From Astrocystis sublimbata (Eukaryota > Ascomycota > Sordariomycetes > Xylariales > Xylariaceae): a DNA stretch of 64,000 bases. Positions within the stretch are counted from its first letter, which is position 1; each line of letters opens with the position of its first letter. A program made the position numbers and the translations under genes. Under the pieces are notes generated by a model, which saw only the letters and a program-made list of their open reading frames with translations, was not told the origin of the DNA and did no database searches. Positions 45,601 through 57,572 of the stretch are shown here, in pieces. The stretch lies in assembly GCA_022453515.1 (NCBI GenBank), contig JAJNNY010000096.1, positions 1 to 64,000 on the forward strand, written 5' to 3'.

Positions 45601-48600
45601 CACGAACACAGAACCGCTCAATCACGTCACGATACATGCGCACTCACCTACTACTAAGCTCGCACACAACAGCGCCAATACGTAGGTAAGGTAAGGAGAC
45701 GCATACCCGTAAGCTCTAGAGGAGCAAGATTATCTCATAGTTAGTTAGTTCGTGTATACATAGTTAGGTCGGTTAGACGGGCGAGGAGCGGACTAGCAGA
45801 CGGCGTCGATTGCGGGACGCCGCTAGAGCCGACGGGGCGCGGCTGTCCCGTCAGCTCGTCTCGCTCGTCAGCTTTCCAGATAGTCCGCCATGCGAATAGG
45901 GGCTGCCTTGATTTCACCCGCTTGGTATCGCTCTGATTCGCGGTTCAAACAACTGTCTATCTCAGTAGACACTCTATCTATCGGTTCTACTTACAGTAGA
46001 CTTCCGGATCCTGTTCCGGAGTCGACTCGTCGAGCTGTCTAACATCAACTAATTAATTAGTCAATGGGGAGGCATGGGGTTTCCTCAGGCTCGGCGGGCA
46101 TTGGCAGGCAGCAAGTTACGGGATTTCATACAGGATCTGGCGTCGAGGTCTAACTTCTGGTACGGGATCTCGCGAGCGTGCCTGCTTGTGCGTTGATCGG
46201 ACAGGGGTCAACTGAACCGAACCACTCCGTTCGAACCTTCTGGTGGGTGACAGACTCTGGCGGACCGCCAAGAACTGCCAGAAACAAAAATCCGAATCTG
46301 CACGATCCGGCTGCCTTCCGCGATTCAAGCTAGCATGTGTCAAAGGAGCCTAACTGCCGTATGTACATAGTAAGTATGTATGGCCAGAAACAATTAATTG
46401 CGGGATAGGCACCGAAGTTGGAGGCTGTCCAATTAATCTGCGATATTGGGCTGTCTGTCGAGGCTGTGAAGGAAGTCTGCCATTAGGATAGTCTCCGGCT
46501 ACAGTCCGGTTTGGAAGTAAGTAGCCCGGAGTCCCGGCCAAGATCAGCGTGCGTCGACATTCCAAAACAGCCATCGACAGAAATCGTCGCACGGAAGATC
46601 GTCACCGTGCGCACACTGTATTTGGCGCGGGATATCTACTGTGCCCACATCCATTGGTCTCACCATGGCGGCCTTGGTTCGACGCTGTGGCCTCTCGGGT
46701 CTTACGATACCACCACCAAGGTCTTGGATTTATCGGCAAAGTCTTGCGAAGGTTCGGACCAACTTGGAACAGATTGTTTGCAACACCTGATTCTTTCCCT
46801 AGTAGATTGTTTCAAACGCCCTCGCCGCAAACTGCATATCCTTGATGGTAAATGATGCACAGATGAAATGGTGCTCTCTCCATGGATATTGACAACCACT
46901 ATTGTTCAATCTATCGTTCGTTCGGTTCGGTTCGTTGCGTTTCTGGTTCGGCTTAGCCCCCCAGCTTAGGGAAAGGCCCGACGATTCCGTCGGATCGAGC
47001 TGGTGCGCCAGCTTATTCTTGGCATCCCCGCAAGATCCGAGCATGTCACCCCTGACTGGGATGGGATGTAACGGTAAAATGTGCTCGATTTAGAATGGGA
47101 TTCGCAAGATTCGAGCCGAGTCGAGTCCATCACAACTGAAATCATGGTAGGACCGCCTCGGACCGCCTATCTGGACCGAGCCAAAGTAGGTATGCGAGGG
47201 TTTGTATGGTTAATTGCCGGTGCCATTGCAACCTTCGTCGAATAAATACCAAACCAAATTGAACGGGCTCACGAGTCTGACTGTGATCTGTGCTGCTCCC
47301 GAGACTCCAGCTTTTCTACCTTACCCAGTGAGGAAATCATACTTGGCATGGCCTGTGCAATAGGATATATCCTGCCACCCGTCTATTTCATAATCATGGC
47401 ACATCGCACTTGTTCCGGGCCGTGGAGCATCTCGGATGGTTGGCCGAATCTCGGCCTCCAAAATGCCCAAGCCAAGCATCGTGCTTCCTTCTAGAACCAG
47501 CGTGGATTGTGGCATTGAGATAGAATCTCCCGAGTCTCCGGTGCGCATTGCGGACCACGCGTCGCTCGTGCTGGCCTTCCTCGTATGGTCATCATCTACA
47601 TACCTAGCAGGCAGAGGAGCTGGGAGGTAAGTACGAGTAAGCTCGGACATTCCGCTGAGCCTCCCCACCGGTCGAGCTCCTTCGTTTCAAGCATCGTGGA
47701 AGGGTCCTCGTTGCACCCCTGCTGTTTCAGGATAAAAGTTTCCACCGGGGAACGCTCGGAAGGGAGAGAAGGGTTCACGGCTGGAATTCAATATTGCAAA
47801 AAATGCAATTTCTTGACTTACCGCACGAGTGTATCGTGGGTTGACTGCGGCCAAGCTTGGACATGTCTAGAACATTTTGTGAGTTCCAGGACTGTCTTAT
47901 CGGGGCTTGGTATTGGTTTTGATTGTGCGATTTCGTTGTGTCCCTTGACGCATTCAGACGAGACATGAACAAAAATGTAAAATCACTGGGGTCTAGACTG
48001 AGAACCATGATGAAACGACAATATGGGCTCTTATATAGTTCTCACGACTGCCTGGGAAGATCCCGTCGCGAGCTTTGCTGACGCGTCTGGACTCTGCATG
48101 CGACCTGTTGAGATGCAATCACCTCGTTTGGCCTGAGAATTGCGAGTGCAACGTGTAAAAGCTACTCGCTGAATGAATTTGGTCAGATAGGGTGACTAAG
48201 TGGTGAGCAAACATGATGAGATTTGGAATGGTTGACAATCTTGACAAATATGGCTTCGCAATTGGGAACTGCTCGACTGTTTGCTTGACTATGAGAGAGG
48301 CCAGTGGCTGGGCTGTTGAGTGCTGGCTCAAGACCCAAGCCACCAACTTAGTAGATAAGATAACAAAGAGCGCTTCACTGCGTCATAGCATGGCTGAAGA
48401 GCGCCGAGGACCGCTAGGAGTGGGGAATCCCTCGTGCATGTGACAAGGCAGATGCAGGTACCAGGCGCTACAAGGCCAACTGCACGTATAGTCGCAGCAT
48501 CCCGCCGGACGCTGTACATCCACTCAAGTACCGTGCAGTAGAGAGATACCTGTACCTTAGACTGACAGCCAGCCTCACTCACACCTCCAGGGCTACGCCG

Positions 48601-48783
48601 TGCTTCTCTCTCACGATACCACCAACGATCCAACCCAACATCCGCTGCCTCCCAGCCCGACGGCCTCTGCAAACACCCTACTACGCCTGTCCTCAACCAC
48701 CGAGATCTATCACTCTACCTCGAAACCCTCGTACAAATCACCAAACTCCCACCCTCGAAACCGACACCCCCGCTTTAGCCACC
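42652..48783. other. 6.1-kb stretch without a recognisable gene
   Basis: This covers the hacA promoter and probably a long leader, then sequence with only short overlapping frames. Minus-strand frames at 47321-47668 and 47596-47778 could be exons of one unknown gene but show no family pattern and no convincing junction. Simple repeats: a CTACAGCTACGG repeat at about 44664-44705 and ACCTACCTAGG at about 43624-43636. Confidence 0.4.
44664..44705. repeat. 12-bp tandem repeat CTACAGCTACGG
   Basis: About three copies of (A)CTACAGCTACGG followed by TTACGG variants, in non-coding sequence. Confidence 0.5.
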
Positions 48784-49489
48784 ATGTCGAACCGACAACT
48801 CGCCCGCGACACTCAAGTCGAGTTCCAAGCCCGCGTACGCTCTCCTCTCCTTGTTCAATAGCGCGGTCGCTTTCACTCCACGTCACTAACTCACATCCCC
48901 CCTCCAGTTCCAAGCGAAGCAGGCCCGTCGCGAGGCGCAGAAGGCAGCGAAGCAGGACCCGCTCCTCAAGAAGCAGATTCAGGAGCTGCTCAAGAAAGGC
49001 GAGACGGCCAAAGCCTACCAAAAAGCCAAGATGCTGCTCTCCAAGCAGGCGCTGGCGCAGCAGATGGACCAGATGGCCGACATGGCCGAGCTCAGCGTGG
49101 CGCAGATCCAGGCCAACAACAGCATGAACCGCATGACGCACATGATGGGCCAGTCGTCGCGCACCATGAGCCAGGCCCAGCGCCAGATGAACCCGGAGCG
49201 CACCCTGCTGACCCTCGAGCAGTTCAAGCAGCAGAACGAGGAGTACGCCGTCAACAACGGCATCTACCAGGACGCCATCTCCCAGACCACCTCCAACCAG
49301 GTCTCGGATGACGCCGTCCACGAGCTGCTCGGCAAGCTCGCCGACGACGCCGGCGTCCAGCTCAACTCGGAGCTCAACGCCAACCAGCCCTCCAAGGTCG
49401 ACCCCCAGCCCGCCCAGCCACAGGCCAACGAGCCCACCGCCGAGGAGGAGGACGCCCTGCAGCAGCGCCTGCGCGCCCTTAGGGCTTAG
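48784..49489 (+). CDS. ESCRT-III subunit, CHMP1/Did2-like
   Basis: Two exons, 48784-48834 and 48908-49489, GTACGC...CCTCCAG intron, 210 aa. The protein is helical and charged: an N-terminal basic helix pair (FQAKQARREAQKAAKQ, LLKKGETAKAYQKAKMLL), then long helices rich in Met/Gln (QMDQMADMAELSVAQIQANN, MTHMMGQSSRTMSQAQRQMN) and a C-terminal 'VHELLGKLADDAGVQLNSEL' like the MIT-interacting helix of CHMP1, then an acidic tail ending LQQRLRALRA. This is the Snf7-fold of ESCRT-III. CHMP1/Did2 recruits Vps4 and helps form multivesicular bodies at endosomes. Similarity to CHMP1 is clearest at the C-terminus, and another CHMP subtype is possible. Very GC-rich third positions suggest a highly expressed core gene. 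Confidence 0.8.
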
Positions 49490-50085
49490 GGTGCCGGGCG
49501 GGATGATGGTGGTGACGACGACCATAATGATGATGATGATGCTGCCGAGGGGTGGGTCTTGGTTGATGACGACCGGGCGACTCGGACAGGCGAGAGTGTG
49601 GGCAATGAGGGTGGTGGAGCACCGCAACCTCTGAGCGCTGGATGAGATTTTGCTTTTGATTTTCACATTGGATCGCTCGGCGTTGGGGTTTTACGTCTTT
49701 TCCGTTTCTATCACGCACGGCATTCTGAGATCCTTACACACACACACAAGGGGCACTCCTCGTATATATCTACATAACCTGCCTACCCTAGATGGCATTC
49801 CTAGGTAGGATGAAAAGAGTTCCAACGTTAATTATAGTGATTTCGCGTTGCATTTGTTTCTGATACGCCTCCTCACCTCCCACTGGGTTGTTCCTCTAGG
49901 TCCAGGACAAATTATTGAATTGCATATATTGTACAGTCATCGTGAGATAGGTCGTGAGTGATAGCTGGTAAATATCGGTTACCTTATCTCATCCCCCATA
50001 ACCCCTAACCCCTAACCTCTAAACCCACCCCATAACCACCCTCTCCCTCTCCTCTCCCCCTTTCCCCTTCCCCCTCCCCTAGATA
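49490..50085. other. 3' flank and intergenic region
   Basis: It contains ATGATG and CACA microsatellites (49520-49540, 49738-49749), a CTACCCTAGATGGCATTCCTAGGTAGG palindrome-like segment at about 49783-49808, and a CCCTAACCCCTAACC run at about 50000-50020 that resembles degenerate telomere-like repeats. No gene. Confidence 0.45.
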
Positions 50086-50674
50086 TCATTGCACATCACC
50101 ACACAAGTCACACTCAGAGTGTCCGCAGCCATTCGTCGGACAGATCAGCGCATTCGGGCCCGTGACGCGTCGCGCGCACACATGGCACCGGAACCCGAAC
50201 GTCCGCCGCACCTTCCGCCGACACATGACCTGGTGCGTGGGGATCCGGCACCAGCCGACGATGTTGCTGTTGGTGGGGAGAGAAGAGTGGAAGTTGTTAG
50301 TTTAGTTCAGGTACTTTGGTTTAGGTGATCAGAAAGATAGATGTATAGAAACAGAAAGATGGATAGAATCCGCTGTTTTTTCTTTTCTTTTCTTAAAAGA
50401 GAAAAATCAAAATAGCTCAAAAACACATGAAATCAGGTGTCTCAAGCACATAGGGAAGAAATCAAAAAAGCTCAAAATGTAAAGTAAAATTAAAGGATAG
50501 GGTAACGTAGGGGGGGTAGACGAACTACTCTTGGCGCCCGTGCATCCGGCACCGCGTGAAGACGCCGTTCGCGTCCGGGTGGCGGTGCGCCACGGGGCAG
50601 TCGCCCGCCTTCTCCGGCAGCCAGAAGGTTTGGCTGTGCCCGCACTGGTAGTTGTAGGTTATGTGGTTGCACAT
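50086..50674 (-). CDS. Small Cys/His-rich protein, 108 aa, two exons (candidate)
   Basis: Exon 1 (50674-50529) starts MCNHITYNYQCGH and encodes a Cys/His-rich module including 'FTRCRMHG'. Read through, it stops after 49 residues. A GTAGTT donor at 50528 and a strong pyrimidine-rich CCAACAG acceptor give a 262-nt intron. Exon 2 (50266-50086) continues in phase with 'GWCRIPTHQVMC', 'FRCHVCARRVTGPNALICP' and 'GCGHSECDLCGDVQ', a CxxC...C...CxHxxCxxC zinc-ribbon-like pattern. Both halves match the layout of small zinc-binding-type proteins common in filamentous ascomycetes that start M-C-x-x-I-x-Y-x-Y-x-C-G-H. The alternative is two separate pieces or genes. The function is unknown; metal binding is inferred from residue spacing only. 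Confidence 0.5.
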
Positions 50675-52656
50675 TTTCTCCTCTTTTTTTCTTTTCTTCC
50701 CCCTTTTCCCTTTTCTTTTCTTTCTTTGTTTTGGCTGAGAGAGTGTGTGTGTGTGCGAGGAAGGACCGAAGATAACTGATAGAGTATAAATAACAGATGG
50801 AAAAAGCGAATGGTGGGGTTTGAGTGCCGTTAATTGACGAGGGCCTGGGTGTTGGTTTCGTTGTCTTGCAACTTGCTGTATTCTGTTGGGAATCCGTTGG
50901 AGCAGTTTTATAACCGATCGTGTGTGTGTGTGTGTTTGCGTCTACTTAATTCAGGACTCGACTTAACACAGGCTCTGGCAAGTTTTTATTCAAATGCAAT
51001 AGAGTAACACACATTGCACCGAGTCTACTACATCATACCAATCTAGGCCACCGAGTGACGCGGACGGCTCGTCGTGACTACCTCCACCTACCTAAATATG
51101 TCTCGGGTATTGGTAGTGTTACCACGATGCCTCCCACTCAACCACCACCACGTCGACCTACCTACCTAACCTTATATCCAAAACCCACCAACCTACCTAT
51201 TGGGCAAAGGAAGCGAGTGGCACAAGGCGAGTTTCTCCTAGGTACTACAGAGAAAACGTATGTTGCCAATATGTGTGTGTGTATATGTGTAATGAATCGA
51301 AGCGAGCGAGCGAGCGAGGGAAATCACAAAGCAGACATTTGATGTAGTTGGGCAAGATTCGCTAGCATCCTCTATACCAGCATGGAGAAGCTCTAATCAT
51401 TTAACCTATACAGTCTGATTAACTGTTGCAGCTAGTTACAGCGACTTTGAAAGGAAGTCCAGTATTTATTGAATAATCGGGCGCATCAAAATAAGTGACT
51501 TAAAACCAAATATCTGCGGCGGCGGCTTCTTCTCTAATTACTCGGGTGGCAAGATCGTGGAACTCAACTCCATCACATGTTTAGTAATCTCACTCACTGT
51601 TCCCTAAGTGTTTCAGTTTCACCCTATTTCGAAGTTCCACGCAAGGGAGTGGCGTCACATGATGCAATGTGCGACTGTAACTAAGGCTCTGTTGTTCGGT
51701 GCGAGGAAAGATAAGAGCAAACTACTCTCCTACATGCCGGTTCTGGTATTTCCAACGGTTAATCGAGGTCTGCAGGGGATGGATCTGCTTTGCTACGGTC
51801 TGAGTGGCCACTCTCTCCTCAGGTCGTGGTGTGTCCAAATAGATTTCTTATATCACATGATGTTGGCCCAACGCGCCAAGTAGAGAACAGTATAGGCCGC
51901 CATTGCGGAAGCTCAGTCTTGCGTCAAAAGTCACGTGTATGTATCATATATCTCTGATCACACCACTAACATGAGATTACTACGTCTAGGTTCAGCTGCT
52001 TGAGATTGATCGGGTGTAGGATATGTGGCGATTGTAATATATTCACTTTTGCGATCGATCGAAGATAAACAATCGATGAATGAGAAAAGCTATGCTCCTA
52101 CACAGCAATAGTAATCAAGATAACGCACGATGCTCAAATCAAAGCAGACTGAAGAATTCCCATCTGGGTGTGCAATCTTGTTCCTTATCGAAGCAATCAT
52201 CGCGACGCGCTGCTCTCAATAACGTCGGCTTTTTTTCCCTTCTACAAATGCACCATGCCATAACGATAACGATTAAAATACCAGTATTACTCACATCTCC
52301 ATTGACATCGATGTGGTAAGGTAGTGTGTATGAAGATGACGTGAGGCCCCAGCAGCATTACTGTCTTATTCCCGATTGGCCGCTCTTAGAGATGAGTCTA
52401 CACGTTCCATCCATCCATCACTCCCCACTCACCACCCACCACCCTCATGTCATGTCATGTTATGTCATGTCATATCATCTCACACCCAGTAAAGTAAAGC
52501 AACCTATCAGAAAAGCCAATTGAAAACAGACAGACAAAAAAAAAAGAAGAAAAAGAAGAAGGAAATCGGTGCCTGTCATCTAGCTAGCTAGTCGTCGGAA
52601 ACAACGACTTAGAACAATCTGAGTATCAAGTCGCGAACTTGAGGCAGGTTTCAAAG
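50675..52656. other. 2-kb gene-free stretch
   Basis: Contains a GT repeat (about 50923-50936), CCTACCTA repeats (about 51083-51190), GAGC repeats (about 51302-51317) and a CATGT pentamer tract (about 52445-52480). No coding frame is convincing. The right end is the P450 promoter. Confidence 0.45.
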
Positions 52657-54530
52657 ATGCCTCTCATAGATTTCAAAGAAGCAGCCATCTTCGTGCTCGC
52701 CTACAGCGCCTTCGTGGCCATCGTATACGCGCTCTGGCTCGAACTCTTCACGCGCCGCCACGTGCCCAAGAACCTGCCATCGGCGGGTTTTGGCAACGAG
52801 CTATTCAACTGGTCACGCGGTTCTTTTCGCCAGGTCTTTGCTGCTCCTGATACCGCAGAGGAAGGTTACCAGCAGGTTCGTCACATCATCATCACCATCA
52901 AGTAATGCACCAAATAACACATTTTAACAACAATCACAGTATGGCATCAAGCAGCAATCCTACGTAGTCCCACACTCCTCCTTCCGGCCCCAAGTCATGA
53001 TCCCACAGCAGCACGTGCGCTGGCTCTCGCGGCAATCCGAGACGATTCTGAACCCCGAAGTCGTGCGCTTAGACCGGCAGGGCATCACCTTCTTCCCGCT
53101 CTCAACCGACAGCAAGACGATCCTGCAGGCAGCGCACAAAGTCATCGCCGAAGCTCTCAACCAAAAGCTCGACAAAGTGCAGCCACAGATCTACGACGGG
53201 ATCCGGTACGCCGTAGACGCGAGCCTGGGATCAAACCCCGACGACGGCTGGCGCGAGCTGCCGCTCATGGACACGCTGTCGACAGTCCTAGACAGCAGCG
53301 TGAGCCGCGTCATGTTCGGCGCCAAGCTGGGGCGCGACGCGAGTTTCCTGCGCATGCTGCGCCTGTTCATCATCGGCGGGGGCGTGCTGACGGAGCTCGT
53401 CGGGCAACTGCCGGCGGGTCTTTTCAGGCCGCTTGTCGGGGTGCCGTTCAACCTGTTCACGACGACGATAAAGCGCGTGTGCGCGGCGTATTACCTGCGG
53501 CCCGAGATCACGCGGCGCATGCAGGAGATGGAGACGGGCGCCGAGAACGACGACGAGGCGTACGATTTCATCTCGCAGTGCATCCGCTCGGTCAAGAAGC
53601 TCAAGTTCCCCATCAAGGTGGACGAGTTTACGTTTATTTCAGATCTGCTCATGTTCTTGGTAAGCAAGCAAGCCTTAGCCTCACACTGCAGTCATACACA
53701 TACACATACACATAACACATAGCAACGAACTGACGACTTATTCCCCGCACCAGGCACTTGCAGGCGTGGTATCGACACGAACCACGACAGTGAACATGTT
53801 CATGGACATCCTCGGGCCGCAAGGCACAGAGCAGGGGATCTACTCTCTGCTGCGCCAAGAAGCCTCGGCCATCTTCAAGACCGAGGACGACTGGACGTCG
53901 GCCAACTCGCTGAAGAGCATGGTGGTCATCGACAGCTGCCTGCGCGAGAGCGCGCGCAAGAACCCGCTTCAGACGCGCGGGCTGATGAAGCAAGTGATGC
54001 CCCCAGACGGCGTGACCCTGCCCGACGGCGCGCACGTGCCGCAGGGGACGTGGCTCGGGGTGCCCGTCGAGGCCATTCACCGGGACGAGACCATCTACCC
54101 CTCGGCGCGCGCCTTCGACCCGCTTCGCTTCGCGCGCATGCGCGTCGAGGGCGAGCCGAACAAGAGCCTAGATGCGTCGGAGCCCAGTGACACGTATATG
54201 TTCTTCAGCTATGGTCGCTCTGCATGGTAAGTAAGCGCGCATTGCATGACAATGCCCCCCCCCCCCCCCATATCCCCCTTACCCCCATGCCTCCCTCCCT
54301 CTTTCTCACCTTACACTGCCTGAGGACTTGCGTGCTGACGGGGATGTGGGGGACTTTGTAGCCCGGGACGGTGGTTCGCCACCAGGGTGATGAAGCTGAT
54401 TGTCGCTTACGTGACTATGCACTACGATATCAAGCCCCTACCAGAAGACGCCGAGCGCTTCTCGGTGGGTGATACCAAGTTCCACCACTCAACGGTCAAG
54501 ATGATGGTGCGCAGGCGGAAGGTGGAGTGA
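52657..54530 (+). CDS. Cytochrome P450 monooxygenase
   Basis: Four exons, 52657-52875, 52940-53659, 53754-54226 and 54362-54530, give 526 aa. An N-terminal membrane anchor (AAIFVLAYSAFVAIVYALWL) is followed by 'RRHVPKNLP'. The I-helix region reads 'LAGVVSTRTTTVN', the K-helix ExxR is 'RESAR' and the aromatic region is 'FDPLRFARMR'. The heme loop is 'FSYGRSACPGRWFATR'; its Cys codon is formed across the last splice junction (TG|C), so the motif is invisible without splicing. The pattern resembles fungal gibberellin/terpenoid-type P450s (CYP68-like), an impression rather than a search. An ER-bound heme oxidase is expected. It converges on the bZIP gene and lies 3 kb from the triterpene cyclase, so oxidation of that product is inferred. 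The last intron holds a run of 15 C. Confidence 0.9.
54255..54269 (+). repeat. Poly-C tract in P450 intron 3
   Basis: Fifteen consecutive C in the last intron of the P450; likely length-variable and a sequencing-error hotspot. Confidence 0.7.
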
Positions 54531-54719
54531 AGGCAGCTGATGGTGATCTTGCCTGTGTAGTTCAGCTCGTCTATTGATTCTGGCTTATCTCGGGAATGCT
54601 CATGTATGTCACGTAGGAGATATTTGTTTTCATTAGGTATACAGACAAAGTTGGACATGACATAACTCCATCCGCCATCCTTGAACGCTTTCGCCAAAGT
54701 CGATCGATTTTCATAGCAT

Positions 54720-56123
54720 TTAAGTAGAGGTGTCGTATATCGTGTGAATGCAATTGATCAGCATCGTCATCATCTGCTTCCCGGAGGCCTGCTTCGGAGG
54801 GTCCAAGAGAAGCATAAGCGTTAGCGATGTACAGAATCGCTGTCGCTGGTTTTTCACGGATTCCCCTGAGTCCACAAGCGACTCCAGCAACGTACACAAC
54901 TTCGGGTTCTAACCATAGGTGGGTCAGTCAATTGCGTCACTTCCTGTGCACCAAGTAGAGTTACTCTGGAAAGAAATGAGAGCACAGCACATACTATCTT
55001 CTGAAAACCCCTCATCAGCAACTGCAACGCACCAGACAGCGAGTCGCTGCCCAGACTCACGTCAGCCGTCTTAGTAAGCTGCTGCAGAGCGTTGGCGAAG
55101 TCGACACTATTGCCATCATGAGCATTGGCAGCGTCCCTCTCGCCGCCAACAATGCTCTCGGCGGACTTGATGATCTCGTAATAGTAGCCGTGAGCCTCCC
55201 ACTGCGTCCACGTCCGGACATAGCGTCTTAGGTCCGCCAAGAGGACAGGGAGGTCCCGCTGCCGACTGGTCCGCTGATGGCTGGAGACTACCGACTCGGG
55301 ACTTAAGGTGGATGTGTAGTATTGGCTGACGAGGGAGTCAAAGGACTCGAAGCCCGCGCTGGTAAGGCACAGGTGAAGAAACTCGAGCCGTTTCTCCAAT
55401 GTCTGCCCCTGTAGCTTTTCCCTGAGCTCCGCGTGGCCGGTGCTATTCAAACTACTGACTTGGCTCTGCAGTTGGGGTTGCCCCGTGTTCATGCCGTCAG
55501 ACAGCAGGAAGTCGCCAATAAGCTCGTGTTCTGATAAGGGCTGTGGGGGCGCGGACAAGGGGAAGAGCTGCTCATGGTTGCATGTAGACGAAGGTGTCAG
55601 CATCAGATCCATGGCCGGCGATGAGCTTTCCATCGCTTGGCTCGTCGCGCTTTTCGCCGACGAAAGCTGGTCCCAGATCCAAGTTTCTGCATGATAAGAT
55701 CCTGGAGATGCGAAGTCGGGTAGAGGATTGGGAGGGCAGGCAGATAAAGGGTGGCCAATCTGTTGCTGTGTTTGTTGCTGTGCACCTAATAGAACAGGTC
55801 GATCGTAATCAGCAATTGCTATAGCTTTCAGATGCTTAACTCAGCCGCACTGTCCCATCTTGTGCGGGGAAAAGAGGTATTGACGGTTCGCTTACCCCCC
55901 AAAGCGGCTTCGGGAACATTAGCTTGGCTCTTCAACTCTTTGATCTGCCTCTCTAGTGCGTTCATTCGCTCTTTAACACGGGTTCCTACATGATTTTAAG
56001 TTAGCTAAGCGCGGAAAAGAAGGGGGAGCGTCAACTCAGCTTACGGTATTTCTGCTGCGCTTCACGATTTTGGATTCGCTTTCTCTGCAGGCGATCTGCG
56101 TGGAGTTCCGCTGGGGTAGCCAT
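54720..56123 (-). CDS. bZIP transcription factor, candidate pathway regulator
   Basis: Four exons, 56123-56045, 55985-55896, 55785-54995 and 54908-54720, with consistent phases, give 382 aa. The bZIP is at the extreme N-terminus (about residues 5-50): 'DRLQRKRIQNREAQQKYR' interrupted by intron 1, then 'TRVKERMNALERQIKELKSQ'. This basic region with NxEAQxKYR is the fungal AP1-like type common in regulators of secondary-metabolite clusters. The remainder is Gln/Pro/Ser-rich, followed by an alpha-helical C-terminal half with 'LREKLQGQTLEKRLEFLHLC' and 'LADLRRYVRTWTQWEAHGYY' and a short final exon. It is transcribed away from the cyclase gene and towards the P450. Regulation of both neighbours is inferred from position, not shown. 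Confidence 0.85.
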
Positions 56124-57572
56124 CTTGGAGTACGCGTATGAAAGTTGCTTTCGCTATCTTCATGGCCGTTGGATGAGATGATCCGCGATTCCGTCCAAAT
56201 ATGTACAGATAGAATAATGACATCTTGTTAGCTGCGCCAATTCATAGGTTACATGGCTTCAACAGTGCGAACCGAGAGTGGGTGGTCAGCGATGCTGATA
56301 TAGTCCGGCTCGTTATCAACTACGGGAGCCATTGGCTCCCGCTGTTACCCGCTGGGGTGTTGAGCGCTGCTCGGTCCAATAGCTGCAGCCTGGTTTGACA
56401 ATGCGATCAAGGCTGACATTCTATTAGCAGGTATTACGCCCAGCTCAGGCCTGCCATGCATCAGAACGACGCCACCATGGCTATAAGATCACAAGTTGCC
56501 ATTCCCCATGTAAGCGATATCAGCGTAACTAGTCGGCCCGGACACCTTCAGGAAGTACTTTTGATAGCATCAACAAAGGCATACTATCCATGCATGGAAC
56601 CTGTAGCGATGTGCAGTACGTATATCTACTTCGCCAAAGTCAACCGCGAGTATGAAGAAGCCATGGCTCGTCAATACCACCCACGAGTACATAGGTGGCA
56701 ATCATCTCATGAAAGTATGCTTTCAAGAGGTGGATTGAAGCCAATCTCGTACCTAGCTTGAGAATTCAATGAAAAGGATAGGATGATCTACCTATAGCTA
56801 GCTTCTCAACTATGATTTAAAGAGGCAACTTGGGACTTTGTGCGGAGTGCGGAATTTCAAGCGCGTAGGGCAGAAGATAATGAACTCGTACAACTTCATG
56901 TCATTATCGACATCAGGTGCTGATAGCAAGTACATCGGTATGATGCCTGACGTGATCCAAGAGGTAATGCGTTGATGACCGAAGGATCTGAAGCATGCAC
57001 ACGCCGTCGTGTGCAAAAATTCCTGCATTATGTCGTGACCAACGTGATGAATGAAGTGAGTTGTGTCATCAGCCAAGCACTGGGCATGGTATCAGTCGAC
57101 AGTCATGGTTTCCCTCACCGATGGGTAGTATTGAGTCGGGAGTCACAGCAGCTACTCTTCTTCTGTAAGCCAATCGGAATCACAGTACTCATACCTGCTT
57201 ACCTCCAACTCACCCGTTCCCATAATATCCGATAAGGATTCATTCGAGTCGAGACTTTCGCATAAGAACTAGGACATTTGAAAGCCGTCTTAGACTATCA
57301 GCGTCCACTGTTGGTATGCTAATGCGCCTTGCGAGTAACATGCATTGACTCAGTGAGCCAATGCTTGAGACCACATGATCAATATTTAGTCATGACAAGA
57401 ATAAACATGAAGTGAGACGGGTGAGAAAGATACGTGTGATTTAATTCGTAAGGTACAGAGGCAGGCAGGGTATGGTTATCGTCTGAACTTACCTGTACTC
57501 TAACTTCATTCCAATTCAACCTCGACGACCACAGTCGATAGCCTGTCTGAGTCAACTCCAAAGTTGGTGATC
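56124..57572. other. Divergent promoter region between bZIP and cyclase
   Basis: About 1.45 kb with no supported gene. Shared control of the bZIP (left) and the cyclase (right) from here is plausible. Confidence 0.5.

Noticed and set aside
47321..48008. Three minus-strand frames as a multi-exon gene
   Set aside because: No convincing donor/acceptor pairs in phase and no recognisable domain.
50000..50020. CCCTAACCCCTAACC as an interstitial telomere
   Set aside because: Only two or three imperfect units inside a general C/T-rich run; more likely simple sequence.
52445..52480. CATGT repeats considered as a possible regular array such as CRISPR
   Set aside because: Pentamer microsatellite without unique spacers, in a eukaryotic genome.
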